Part shown: positions 1 to 7,110 of the stretch, in pieces
Layout of the letters: each line of letters opens with the position of its first letter
Numbering within the stretch: the first letter of the stretch is position 1
From: Saprospiraceae bacterium
GTDB lineage: Bacteria > Bacteroidota > Bacteroidia > Chitinophagales > Saprospiraceae
DNA length: 9,522 bases
Assembly (NCBI GenBank): GCA_013002475.1
Contig: JABDJM010000213.1
Location: 1 to 9,522, forward strand
Direction: 5' to 3'
Position numbers and translations under genes: made by a program
Notes under the pieces: model-generated
Seen by the model: only the letters and a program-made list of their open reading frames with translations
The model's database searches: none
Told to the model about the DNA's origin: nothing

Positions 1-762
1 GTGACCGATGAAAATAGTTTTTACCGATTACGAAAATCATTCGCAAACTTCAACCCTAAGCTTGGATTCAGTTTTGGAGATAGGAATGGACTAATATCTT
101 TTGGTCCCTTAGTGGAATACACCAAAGTAGAAAACACCCCTGAAAGATTTATTAGCTCCAAGGATTTGGTGTTGCCGGACAATGCTTTTGAGGGACAAGT
201 ATTTGGGGGGCTTCAGGCCGAGTTTGAATTTGAGAATGTCGAGAATCAAACTCATCCCAAAGGTGGTTTGCGGGTACATGGATTATGGAATCTAAAGCGG
301 CAATTTGCTGATGAGTTGAACAGTCAAAACCTCCGGGGCGAGTTTACTGTGTATTTTTCATTGGATCGAAAAAAGCATGTGACTATTGCGAGCAGAGTTG
401 GGGCAGAATTATTGACAGGAGACTATCAGTTATTCCAGGCAGCAACGCTGGGCGGAACAACAAATATGCGTGGACTTCGGGCTGACCGTTTTTCTGGTAA
501 GTCATTATTTTTCCATAACACGGATCTGAGGATCCGGATTGTTTCAGTCGAGAATCCTATCGTCCCTTTTACGCTGGGAATTCACGGCGGCTTTGATTAT
601 GGCAGGGTGCAGCTAGATCAGGCTGGAGAGGATAATACTTTTCATACCAGTGCAGGTGGGGGATTGTGGATATCCCCATTGGACTTCTTACTGATTAGCG
701 GTGATTACTTTGTATCCGATGATGACAAACTGGTTGGAGTCCGACTTGGTTTTTTCTTTTGA
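1..762 (+). CDS. C-terminal part of an Omp85/BamA-family (surface antigen D15-like) outer-membrane beta-barrel protein, 5' truncated by the window edge
   Basis: The 253 visible residues are rich in alternating beta-strands with glycine/aromatic patterns and end in Phe-Phe-Phe, the aromatic terminus expected of an outer-membrane barrel recognised by the BAM machinery. The segment LGGTTNMRGLRADRFSG (residues 150-166) matches the conserved loop-6 (V/I)RGF/Y-type motif of the Omp85 superfamily, with the Met-Arg-Gly-Leu-Arg core at 156-160, followed by the typical strand with an Asp-Leu-Arg (DLRIRI). The last 40 residues (GGGLWISPLDFLLISGDYF, then GVRLGFFF) fit the final strands of the Bac_surface_Ag domain. 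A 16-strand barrel usually needs about 350-400 residues, and the frame is open from base 1, so the GTG at base 1 is probably an internal valine codon rather than the start. In Bacteroidota such barrels are often fused to N-terminal POTRA or metallophosphoesterase domains; which applies here cannot be seen. The gene converges on the HD/PycTM gene with a 6-bp gap. Confidence 0.85.
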   Translation: MTDENSFYRLRKSFANFNPKLGFSFGDRNGLISFGPLVEYTKVENTPERFISSKDLVLPDNAFEGQVFGGLQAEFEFENVENQTHPKGGLRVHGLWNLKRQFADELNSQNLRGEFTVYFSLDRKKHVTIASRVGAELLTGDYQLFQAATLGGTTNMRGLRADRFSGKSLFFHNTDLRIRIVSVENPIVPFTLGIHGGFDYGRVQLDQAGEDNTFHTSAGGGLWISPLDFLLISGDYFVSDDDKLVGVRLGFFF

Positions 763-768
763 TAAGTC

Positions 769-1914
769 CTAATGATTGATCAGGTTCATGATCACCATAC
801 TTATAACGGTAAGCGCTATACCCACCATAAAAATGGTATAGCAAACCCGTAACAAATGATATTTCTTCCCAAGTGATTTCCCTAAGTAGTATAGATCCAT
901 CAAGACGGTTTTCTCAAGGACGTCTTCGTTGGCAATTACCTCTGAAAGAGCATCTTGATAATCTCGGGCGCTCATTTTGTAAAAATTCCCAAAAAAGAAC
1001 AGAGAGGTGGATCCGTTTTTTACCCGTTCAAGGTCTGATAAACCTTTCATCGGGATTGGTCGGGTAGCCATTGTGGCTGCAATGATTGAACTTAGACAAG
1101 TTGCAATAAGTATCCCTGCCGGGACGAGAATCCCAGGGTTTTCCTGGATGTATCCGGGCAGGTAAGGCAGGGATATGGTTATGATGATCGCATTTATGCT
1201 CAACATGATGTTGGCCTTATTATCCGCCAGACCTGTCAGATCTATGTGATTTCTTAGTGCGGTTTTAAACATCATTTGGGCCGGCTTGCTCTTATTGAGT
1301 GAAGAAGAGGGCTTTTTTATTTTTCCCCCGCCCTTCAATTTTTTATAGTTTTTCTTTTTCCCGGGTAAGTAAAGGGCATTCGCGGCATCAGTGAGGAATT
1401 CATGCGATTCAAAGAAAATGATGTTTAGATTCTTCCAATCTTCATCTGTAAGAATCTTATAATTATTCAATTTCCATTCCTCCCTTAACGCATCCTTCTT
1501 TTTGAAATAGGCTTTTGAGGAAATATGACTTAGATCAGCATCACCCAGGATCTGTTGCATAACCCCTTCCTTGGCCCTTCCCATTTCAGTGGATTGAATG
1601 AGCTCTCCGACTTTTGCTATTTCATCTCCGGGATAGTTTTTTCCCAACAAAAAGGACTTAGCAATCTCCTGGCTTGCTTCTTCATGACCTAAATAGGTCT
1701 TTGTAAAACCAACGTCATGAAACAGAGCGGCGATCTCAACCCACTCCTTTTCTTTAGGATTCAAGCCTTCCATGTTGGAAAGCTCTTTTGCTGATTGCCA
1801 CATACCTATGGTATGCTCCAGATTGTGGTAGTGCATACTGTCGGCCAATTCAGTGTGGAGTAACTGTTCTACAAATGCCTTAGCCTCAGCAATGATTTGA
1901 TTATTCTGTTCCAT
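769..1914 (-). CDS. HD-domain phosphohydrolase-like protein fused to a C-terminal Pycsar effector transmembrane (PycTM, formerly DUF5706) domain
   Basis: The protein has 381 residues in two parts. Residues about 15-185 form an HD-superfamily domain: HYHNLEHT at 28-35 gives the first His (H34, with H30 near), FHDVGF at 65-70 gives the HD doublet H66-D67, LGHEEA lies at 75-80, and GDADLSH at 124-130 supplies further Asp/His ligands. A basic, Lys-rich linker (about 186-211) follows. Residues about 213-379 match the PycTM family: DLTGLADNKANIMLSINA (225-242) is its hallmark start, with predicted membrane helices near 238-256, 262-283 and 356-377 and a soluble loop containing FFFGNFYKMSARDY (306-319). 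PycTM is known as the membrane effector of Pycsar anti-phage defence, triggered by cyclic pyrimidine nucleotides; HD domains commonly hydrolyse phosphate esters, including cyclic nucleotides. All expected HD metal ligands seem present, so activity is plausible but the substrate is unknown. No cyclase gene is in the window. The ATG is 38 bp downstream of the WG-repeat gene stop, so the two are probably co-transcribed. The HD-PycTM architecture also occurs as a chromosomal gene in Bacteroidota, so a housekeeping role is possible. Confidence 0.88.
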   Translation of the reverse strand: MEQNNQIIAEAKAFVEQLLHTELADSMHYHNLEHTIGMWQSAKELSNMEGLNPKEKEWVEIAALFHDVGFTKTYLGHEEASQEIAKSFLLGKNYPGDEIAKVGELIQSTEMGRAKEGVMQQILGDADLSHISSKAYFKKKDALREEWKLNNYKILTDEDWKNLNIIFFESHEFLTDAANALYLPGKKKNYKKLKGGGKIKKPSSSLNKSKPAQMMFKTALRNHIDLTGLADNKANIMLSINAIIITISLPYLPGYIQENPGILVPAGILIATCLSSIIAATMATRPIPMKGLSDLERVKNGSTSLFFFGNFYKMSARDYQDALSEVIANEDVLEKTVLMDLYYLGKSLGKKYHLLRVCYTIFMVGIALTVISMVIMNLINH

Positions 1915-1952
1915 ATTATGGGTGTGACTAAGGTAACGAAAATCTTAGCTCC

Positions 1953-3380
1953 TTAGTTTTTCGGTTCGGCAAGTTTAAAATAGATGATGTCACACTGATA
2001 CAGGTCCGCATTGAGAATGACCTCTATCCGCTGGTTGGCCGATTCCACTAATATGGCTACGGTATTAGGTGGTTCGCGCCCCAGATTCTTGGCATGGAGA
2101 AGCAAATAGTTTTTATCCATATTGGGGTCAAACTGCAGCCACCGCGCTTCGCGCTCTGCAGACAACTCATGCTCACGGAGGATCCAGGAGCCGTTATAAG
2201 CAAGGCTGATGATATCTCCATCAATCTTTTTGTGATCATAGACCTTTATGCTAAACTCGGTGTCCGGCAACAAAATGGTAGTCCCTTCCCTAATATTTCT
2301 TTTAGTGAGCTCTTCGGGTTTAGCTTGCTTTTTATCGATGACGAGCTCCTTTTCAATGGGAGGGACATATCGGATAAAACCTTTGGTCTGTCCAAGCTTG
2401 GCTCCGGCAAGTTCGCAATGAAAATCATTGGCGCGGTCGAAGACCGGTTCGATCGCATAGCTTCCATCGTACCTGATGAACCCATACTTGCCATTTATTT
2501 TTACTCTTCCAAGGCCTTCAGAAAAATTGTAGGCTTCCTGATACTGCGCCTCCAAAAGCCAGTTTCCTTTTTTGTCGATATATCCCCAAAGACTCCCTTG
2601 TCGAACAGCGGCATAGCCTTGATCAAAGTCAAACGCCAAATCAAATTTTGGGTCGATCACCACATTACCAGAATGGTCGATGAATCCAAATTTGCCATCA
2701 ATTTCTACCTTGGCCAAACCTTCCCGAAAACTTGAAGCCGATTTATATCGAAAGGGAATTTTGGCATTACCCTGCTTATCTATGAAACCCCAAAGCCCAT
2801 TCTTCTTGGCACAAGCAAGGTCCTCAGAATAGTTCAGCAGGTATTCGTACTCCAGGGGAATATGATAAATACCGTCGGCTTTAATGATACCCCAGAAGTC
2901 ACCTAGCTTAACCGCCGCCATCCCTTTTCTAAAAACGTTGGCACTTTGAAATTGTGGAGGGAGTACCCAGTCTCCGGTTGAGTTTATAAAACCCCATAAG
3001 GTGTCCAGCTTGACACAAGCCAGGCCTTCCTGAAAGGGAGAAGTAACATCGTAAATGGGTTGGATCACAAAACGACCGGCTCGATTAATGTATCCGGATT
3101 TGGAAGTCATTTTTTGCCAGTCAATAAATCCTCCGGTTGCCAGGTCCTCGGTGTAGGCGTCAATGACATGATAATTTAGTGCAACGATAACCTGTCCGGT
3201 CGTATCGATAAAGCCCTTTTTCCGCCCCTTGCTTACTATGGCCCGGTTGTCATAGAAATCATTGGCACTATCAAATTGATCGGTATAAAATGCCCAGACG
3301 TAATCAGCCTGGGAATGACTAGGATTCCATATGCCGGAAAGGCAACATATGATCAGGGATAGTAGCCATAGTTTTTGCAC
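1953..3380 (-). CDS. Secreted WG-repeat (KWG) protein with an unnamed Bacteroidota C-terminal beta domain
   Basis: The protein has 475 residues and an N-terminal signal peptide (MQKLWLLSLIICCLSGIW, probable cleavage near SHSQA at 21-25), so it is exported to the periplasm or beyond. Residues about 51-338 hold nine WG-type repeats, for example LWGFINSTG (128-136), LWGFIDKQG (196-204) and LWGYIDKKG (264-272), each with a following I/VxPxF/Y and F.EGLA-type segment. The central Gly falls at 56, 96, 130, 164, 198, 232, 266, 300 and 334. Residues about 362-472 form a separate domain with the motifs DGDIISLAYNGSWIL (387-401) and NYLLLHAKNLGREPPNT (424-440). I recognise this as a recurrent Bacteroidota C-terminal domain but know no function for it. 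The start is GTG; it is chosen because it gives a complete signal peptide and no better in-frame start is visible upstream. WG-repeat proteins have no established enzymatic role and probably act as binding scaffolds. The gene is 86 bp after the propeller gene and 38 bp before the HD/PycTM gene. Confidence 0.88.
   Translation of the reverse strand: MQKLWLLSLIICCLSGIWNPSHSQADYVWAFYTDQFDSANDFYDNRAIVSKGRKKGFIDTTGQVIVALNYHVIDAYTEDLATGGFIDWQKMTSKSGYINRAGRFVIQPIYDVTSPFQEGLACVKLDTLWGFINSTGDWVLPPQFQSANVFRKGMAAVKLGDFWGIIKADGIYHIPLEYEYLLNYSEDLACAKKNGLWGFIDKQGNAKIPFRYKSASSFREGLAKVEIDGKFGFIDHSGNVVIDPKFDLAFDFDQGYAAVRQGSLWGYIDKKGNWLLEAQYQEAYNFSEGLGRVKINGKYGFIRYDGSYAIEPVFDRANDFHCELAGAKLGQTKGFIRYVPPIEKELVIDKKQAKPEELTKRNIREGTTILLPDTEFSIKVYDHKKIDGDIISLAYNGSWILREHELSAEREARWLQFDPNMDKNYLLLHAKNLGREPPNTVAILVESANQRIEVILNADLYQCDIIYFKLAEPKN
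2367..3230 (-). repeat. Coding repeat: WG repeats, 34 codons (102 bp) per unit
   Basis: This is the DNA encoding nine WG repeats of the protein above. From the second repeat on, the conserved glycine recurs every 34 residues without exception (G96, G130, G164, G198, G232, G266, G300, G334). The first interval (G56 to G96) is 40 residues, so it carries about 6 extra residues. The repeats are diverged at the sequence level and are not recent DNA duplications. Confidence 0.85.
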
Positions 3381-3384
3381 AGGA

Positions 3385-3392
3385 CAAAGGTA
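3385..3392 (-). promoter_or_regulatory. Possible Bacteroidota -7 promoter element (TACCTTTG) in front of the WG-repeat gene
   Basis: Read on the minus strand, TACCTTTG matches the Bacteroidota -7 consensus TAnnTTTG exactly. It ends only 4 bases before the GTG start, so a transcript from it would be leaderless or begin inside the gene. A weak TTT lies about 20 bases upstream in place of a good -33 TTG. The match may be chance; the 86-bp gap after the propeller gene is the only reason to expect a promoter here. Confidence 0.25.
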
Positions 3393-3466
3393 CGGTCTTA
3401 TGCAATGGGAGGAAATAGCCCTCGAAACTTTAGGAGAATATTAAGAGCTAGCCCGATTAGCTACAA

Positions 3467-5977
3467 TTAATTCCCGAATCCTTCTGGATACTCCAAACAA
3501 CCAGCGGCCCTTGCAATGAACTTATTATAATTTCTTGCATGAAATCCCGGGTTTAGGTCAACGTAATTACCAGCTTGATAAACCACTTTACTTCCAGATC
3601 TGCCTCTAATGATCCTATCGGAGGTTATGATATTAGATGCTTTGTGAGTTTGTTGCCCTGAAGGACCACCATTCGTTGGATCATTGGCCTGGGTTAGAAA
3701 GAGATTCGTTTCGCAGGCCTTGTATCTTTCACTTTTCCAAATTCCACGACCATGCGTAGCAGCATAAACGTGAGTATTAGTTATGTTGAGGTCCATCACC
3801 TGCACTCTAGGGAGGTAGGTTGAAAAAGGTATCCATGAATCCATAGTTGTCTTTCGGTAATACACTCCAAGCTCAGTTCCAATGTAGTATCCATTTTCAT
3901 TTACTTGGTCATAGTAAATACAATAAATGGGAATGTCCTCTAGTCCTTGGTTGTAAGGAAACCAATTTAGGCCTCCGTCGACAGATTTGTAGATCTGGGT
4001 TGTGTTGTAACCTGCAATGGTTACGAAGATCACATCACTGCTGTCTGGGTGGACTAATAAATTTCTGACTATATCAGTCGTCTTCAAGCCAGCAGCATAT
4101 AAACTATCGGTTAAATCGGACCATACAGAGGTGGCAGGGTCAATGAAGGTCTCTGTTTTTAGAACTTGTTCAATGTTGCAGGCATATGCAACATTGGTTG
4201 AGTTTTCACATTGACTAAAGCCTGAAATCAATTGGGTATTATCAGTGAATATGTCCCGATTTACGGGCCAGGTTAAGCCATTATCGAAACTGACTCGAAG
4301 GTTTTTATTATCGAAGGAAATAACTATTGAAGGAATTCCAGGCCAAAATTGGATTGGAGCGGCCCAGCGATTTGGCAAGACTATAGTGTTGTTGTCGCCA
4401 TTATCTATGCTACGATATGTATCCTCCTGGGTACTTGTGAAGATAATATTATCGTTCACCGGGTGATACAGGCAATCAAAACCATCCGAAGAGATTTTTC
4501 TAATTCCAATCGGATCACCTTCATTCCAAAAAATTGTTCCATTATCCTGTGTACCACCCACGAGCTTGGTTCCACTCACATCCATTTTGTAAAATTGGAG
4601 AGCATTCAATCCATTTGCCAGACTTAAGAAAGTTGTTCCCCCAATGGGACGATAAGACAATCCACCATCAGTGCAGATGTAATAATTTCCATCAATGAAA
4701 TATTGATTGTGATGGTCTGAGTGTAAATCAATATTTTCGTAATCTTGCTGCCAATTACCCGACTCCACGTCCTCAGTTTTGTAATGACCAACTGTTCCGA
4801 TGTAAACCTTATTGTCATCATTCGGGTGGATTGAGATGGTCATGTCATAAGTTTCTTGCTCCACAAGTTTAAGGTTGTCCGCATTATCCTGATCTACCAT
4901 AAGATCAAAGCTTTGACCCCCATCGACAGATTTATATAATCCATAGTCGGCACTTCCACCATCGGCAGATAAGTAGTAAATGACTAATTCATTTGTTTGA
5001 GAGACTGCTACATTACTCCGGCTGGTGTTCCATGTGGGTAGGCCTGCCTGTGTATTATCGATTTTAGAAAAAGGTAGATTCTCAGGCTTCTTGTAAATTC
5101 CAAAGTTGGTGGCTACATACAGTGTTGGACTTGGAGCGTTGTCATATTCAAGATCAAAGAATATACCTCCTGAATAGACAGTAGTAACTGTTGCAGGGTA
5201 TGTGGATACATTGATACGGAATAATCCATTCGAAAACCCTACATAGAAACGATTAGGGTCTTCTTTATCCTGGATCATTGAATATCCAAAAGAAAGGTTT
5301 TCAATAGGAATTTCTGAAATGTTTCTCCAAGTTTCACCCCCATCATATGATTCAAATACTCCGGAACTCGGAATTGTAGACATATCCGCATCGCCGCTTA
5401 AGGCTAGTATATGATTTTCATTTTGAGAATCAATCACTATATCCGCGACTCCCATTTGGGACATTCCATCCCACAAAGGGGTCCAAGAGCCTCCATGATT
5501 GGTAGTTTTCCAAACACCTCCAGTTGCCGCCCCAGCGTAAATGATATTTGGGTTCGAAGGAGGCTTTGCAATACAGTTTATCCTTCCCATTTGTGGGGTA
5601 AGTACTCCGGGGGCAGGAACAGTTACTGTTTCCACATTTATAGATTCCCAACTTCCATGGAAATGTCTTCCACCATTTCCCGAAAGTTCAGCTTCACGTG
5701 ATTCCATTTTTCTAAGTAACTCCGAATTTCTTTTAGCATAATTGTATAGGTATCCTTCTTCATTTTGATGATTAATGGCATGGACCCTCCATCGCGCCCA
5801 TTTATGATATTTGTTTTCTCTTGTGGGGCCAATCTCATCATAAAAGGTTTCCATCTGGCTAATGATTTCCATAACAGGTTTTCCCTGGTGTTTCGCCAGT
5901 TCAGTTCTCCAAAGCTGCGCTTCAGCAAATGAACCCAAAATCAACCCCGCTAAAAGGAGAAGAAGTTTCTTATTCAT
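3467..5977 (-). CDS. Secreted Asp-box (sortilin/VPS10-like, BNR-repeat) beta-propeller protein with a C-terminal 3-coathanger stack domain
   Basis: The protein has 836 residues with a clear signal peptide (MNKKLLLLLAGLILGSFAEA, cleavage near Q21). Residues about 22-110 form a charged helical region (ETFYDEIGPTRENKYHKWAR and following) of the kind that precedes secreted Bacteroidota propellers. The propeller spans about 110-750 and begins with GRINCIAKPPSNPNIIYAGA; VWKTTNHGGSWTPL follows at 155-168. Asp-box turns of the form S-x-D-G-G-x-T-W are visible at 209-217 (ESYDGGETW), 349-357 (KSVDGGQSF), 562-570 (VSFDNGLTW) and 664-672 (KSVDGGLNW), with a degenerate one near 708-715. HSDHH at 419-423 is a motif seen in this propeller group. 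Residues about 780-828 match the 3-coathanger stack domain (VVYQAGNYVDLNPGFHARN, then F.AR..GC). No conventional type IX sorting domain is present. Catalytic sialidase residues are not recognisable, so a binding or structural surface role is more likely than hydrolysis. The ATG lies inside the last codons of the upstream tail-fibre gene (shared ATGAATAA), which suggests translational coupling. Confidence 0.88.
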   Translation of the reverse strand: MNKKLLLLLAGLILGSFAEAQLWRTELAKHQGKPVMEIISQMETFYDEIGPTRENKYHKWARWRVHAINHQNEEGYLYNYAKRNSELLRKMESREAELSGNGGRHFHGSWESINVETVTVPAPGVLTPQMGRINCIAKPPSNPNIIYAGAATGGVWKTTNHGGSWTPLWDGMSQMGVADIVIDSQNENHILALSGDADMSTIPSSGVFESYDGGETWRNISEIPIENLSFGYSMIQDKEDPNRFYVGFSNGLFRINVSTYPATVTTVYSGGIFFDLEYDNAPSPTLYVATNFGIYKKPENLPFSKIDNTQAGLPTWNTSRSNVAVSQTNELVIYYLSADGGSADYGLYKSVDGGQSFDLMVDQDNADNLKLVEQETYDMTISIHPNDDNKVYIGTVGHYKTEDVESGNWQQDYENIDLHSDHHNQYFIDGNYYICTDGGLSYRPIGGTTFLSLANGLNALQFYKMDVSGTKLVGGTQDNGTIFWNEGDPIGIRKISSDGFDCLYHPVNDNIIFTSTQEDTYRSIDNGDNNTIVLPNRWAAPIQFWPGIPSIVISFDNKNLRVSFDNGLTWPVNRDIFTDNTQLISGFSQCENSTNVAYACNIEQVLKTETFIDPATSVWSDLTDSLYAAGLKTTDIVRNLLVHPDSSDVIFVTIAGYNTTQIYKSVDGGLNWFPYNQGLEDIPIYCIYYDQVNENGYYIGTELGVYYRKTTMDSWIPFSTYLPRVQVMDLNITNTHVYAATHGRGIWKSERYKACETNLFLTQANDPTNGGPSGQQTHKASNIITSDRIIRGRSGSKVVYQAGNYVDLNPGFHARNYNKFIARAAGCLEYPEGFGN

Positions 5978-7055
5978 GGTTTGTTGATTTTATCTGATCC
6001 TTTAAAGCATCAATTTCTTTCTGTTGTTGAATGATGTACAAGGTCAGTTCCTCAATTTTTTCCATCATCCTTGTTTGCATTTCCCCAAGGATAATTCCTT
6101 CCTTTTCAATTTCTTCAGCGGACGGGATATTAGGCAGGTGATTATTTTCTTCAATATAATTTTCAACTTCTTCGAGGGACTTTAGTACGTACTCTTCACC
6201 AAAAACATAATCCGGCCAGTCCAGGCTGTTTTGAACTCTGACCTCTTCAGCCAGGACTTTTCCATCAATAACTACTTTGTAGGAACCACTGTAGGGTTCT
6301 ACATTTTGACCAATACGCAAGTCACCACTTAGGAAGGTGTTTCCAGTTCCATAAAAGGCGTAGTCATCGGGGTCATTTGCAATTGCACGGATTGCAAAGG
6401 CGGTTCCGGTACCAGTTGAGGACACTGTGGCATAATGGCCAAAGGTGTTTCCAGAACCTTGATTATCCGCTGAAACTAAAGTGCCATAAACATTTTCGCT
6501 TCCATTGTTATCGGCATTAATTCTCACTGCGGTGGCATTCGATCCTATGTTGTCAGTATTAACTATATGTAGGCGCCCAGTTTGATCCGTTGTGTTGATG
6601 CGGACCATATTTTCAATTTCAACATCACCCTCGGCAAATTGAGCAGCCAGATTTGTGGTGCCGCCCACTGCCCTGGCAAACAAGCCTATCCGTGTCCCGG
6701 CAGATCCTGTCGCTTCTGCATAAACCCCATAAGTTGGAAAAGAAGAACTTGAATTTGTTCCACCCGATCCTAAGGCGTACACTCCCCGAAAGCCTCCTGT
6801 AAAGTGCCCACCAATCCCATAACCTGGGTTCGTGTTTGACAAGCCTTTTACAGCACTGGGATCTTGATTTCCCGTGTAATTAATCCTGGAGTAAATACCG
6901 TCGATATTTGAAAAAGAAGGTGCCTCAAAGTGAAAGAACTTTGTAGGATTGGCTATGTTAAAGCCAATCCTATCCGATTTGATGTAAACCTCCGTGTTTT
7001 GCCCCTGGAGCTGAACTACAGCCAGAATTAGACAGATTGAAAAAATTTGCTTCAT
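5970..7055 (-). CDS. Secreted tail-fibre-like repeat protein with a C-terminal coiled coil
   Basis: The start chosen is the ATG at 7055, giving 361 residues that begin with a good signal peptide (MKQIFSICLILAVVQLQGQ); an upstream in-frame TTG at 7079 would add eight polar residues before it and is less likely. The middle (about 60-240) is low-complexity, Gly/Asn/Ala/Thr-rich and repetitive: GVYALGSGG, YGVYAEATGSAG and GLFARAVGG in the first half, then units near D168, D182, D197, T214 and D228 with DNxGSxNxYG-type cores at 14-16 residue spacing. This suggests a fibrous beta-structure like phage tail fibres. Residues about 258-355 are a conserved Bacteroidota end module: YKVVIDGKVLAEEVRVQ, WPDYVFGEEYVLKSLEEVE, NNHLPNIPSAEEIEKEG, then a heptad-like coiled coil (about 322-356) expected to trimerise the fibre. 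It resembles the region around intramolecular chaperone ends, but no S74 Ser/Lys dyad is evident. It is the first gene after the 108-bp gap and overlaps the propeller gene by 8 bp. The partner and ligand are unknown; adhesion is an inference. Confidence 0.85.
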   Translation of the reverse strand: MKQIFSICLILAVVQLQGQNTEVYIKSDRIGFNIANPTKFFHFEAPSFSNIDGIYSRINYTGNQDPSAVKGLSNTNPGYGIGGHFTGGFRGVYALGSGGTNSSSSFPTYGVYAEATGSAGTRIGLFARAVGGTTNLAAQFAEGDVEIENMVRINTTDQTGRLHIVNTDNIGSNATAVRINADNNGSENVYGTLVSADNQGSGNTFGHYATVSSTGTGTAFAIRAIANDPDDYAFYGTGNTFLSGDLRIGQNVEPYSGSYKVVIDGKVLAEEVRVQNSLDWPDYVFGEEYVLKSLEEVENYIEENNHLPNIPSAEEIEKEGIILGEMQTRMMEKIEELTLYIIQQQKEIDALKDQIKSTNHE

Positions 7056-7064
7056 GATATTGGC

Positions 7065-7080
7065 ATTTTGTATACACAAT
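7065..7080. promoter_or_regulatory. Imperfect 16-bp palindrome upstream of the tail-fibre-like gene; possible operator
   Basis: The sequence ATTTTGTATACACAAT has a perfect 8-bp core TGTATACA (7069-7076) flanked by matching ATT/AAT arms, with one mismatched pair (T7068/C7077). It lies 9 bp before the chosen ATG at 7055 in the longest intergenic gap of the window. Position and symmetry suit a dimeric regulator, but an AT-rich palindrome of this size can arise by chance. Confidence 0.3.
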
Positions 7081-7102
7081 ATCGAGAGTCACTATCGCCA
7101 GA

Positions 7103-7110
7103 CAAACATG
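7103..7110 (-). promoter_or_regulatory. Weak candidate -7 promoter element (CATGTTTG) for the tail-fibre/propeller pair
   Basis: On the minus strand CATGTTTG matches the Bacteroidota TAnnTTTG element except at its first base. It sits 47 bp before the chosen start, a reasonable distance, with the palindrome at 7065-7080 downstream of it. I see no good -33 TTG at the expected spacing, so the call is weak. The genes could instead be read through from the response regulator gene. Confidence 0.2.

Noticed and set aside
777..794. TGATCA-GGTTCA-TGATCA, a possible 6-bp hairpin near the convergent gene ends
   Set aside because: It has no following T-run on either strand, lies within the last codons of the HD/PycTM gene, and the stem is short and AT-rich, so it is not convincing as a terminator.
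1915..1952. TACCTTAG on the minus strand as a separate promoter for the HD/PycTM gene
   Set aside because: It deviates from TAnnTTTG in a conserved T, has no evident -33 partner, and the 38-bp gap is better explained by co-transcription with the WG-repeat gene.
2094..2735. Long plus-strand open frame (213 codons) antisense to the WG-repeat gene
   Set aside because: The minus strand encodes well-conserved WG repeats and a signal peptide. The antisense product shows no recognisable domain and is explained by codon bias of the repeats.
3446..3462. AGCTA/TAGCT inverted repeat after the propeller gene stop, as a terminator
   Set aside because: Only a 5-bp stem with a 7-base loop and no U-tract after it on the minus strand.
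3467..5977. Sialidase (glycosyl hydrolase) function for the Asp-box protein
   Set aside because: Asp boxes are structural and occur in many non-enzymatic propellers; I cannot identify the arginine triad or other catalytic residues of sialidases.
7056..7079. Upstream TTG start at 7079 for the tail-fibre-like gene
   Set aside because: It would put eight polar residues before a well-formed signal peptide that begins at the ATG at 7055; the internal ATG is preferred.
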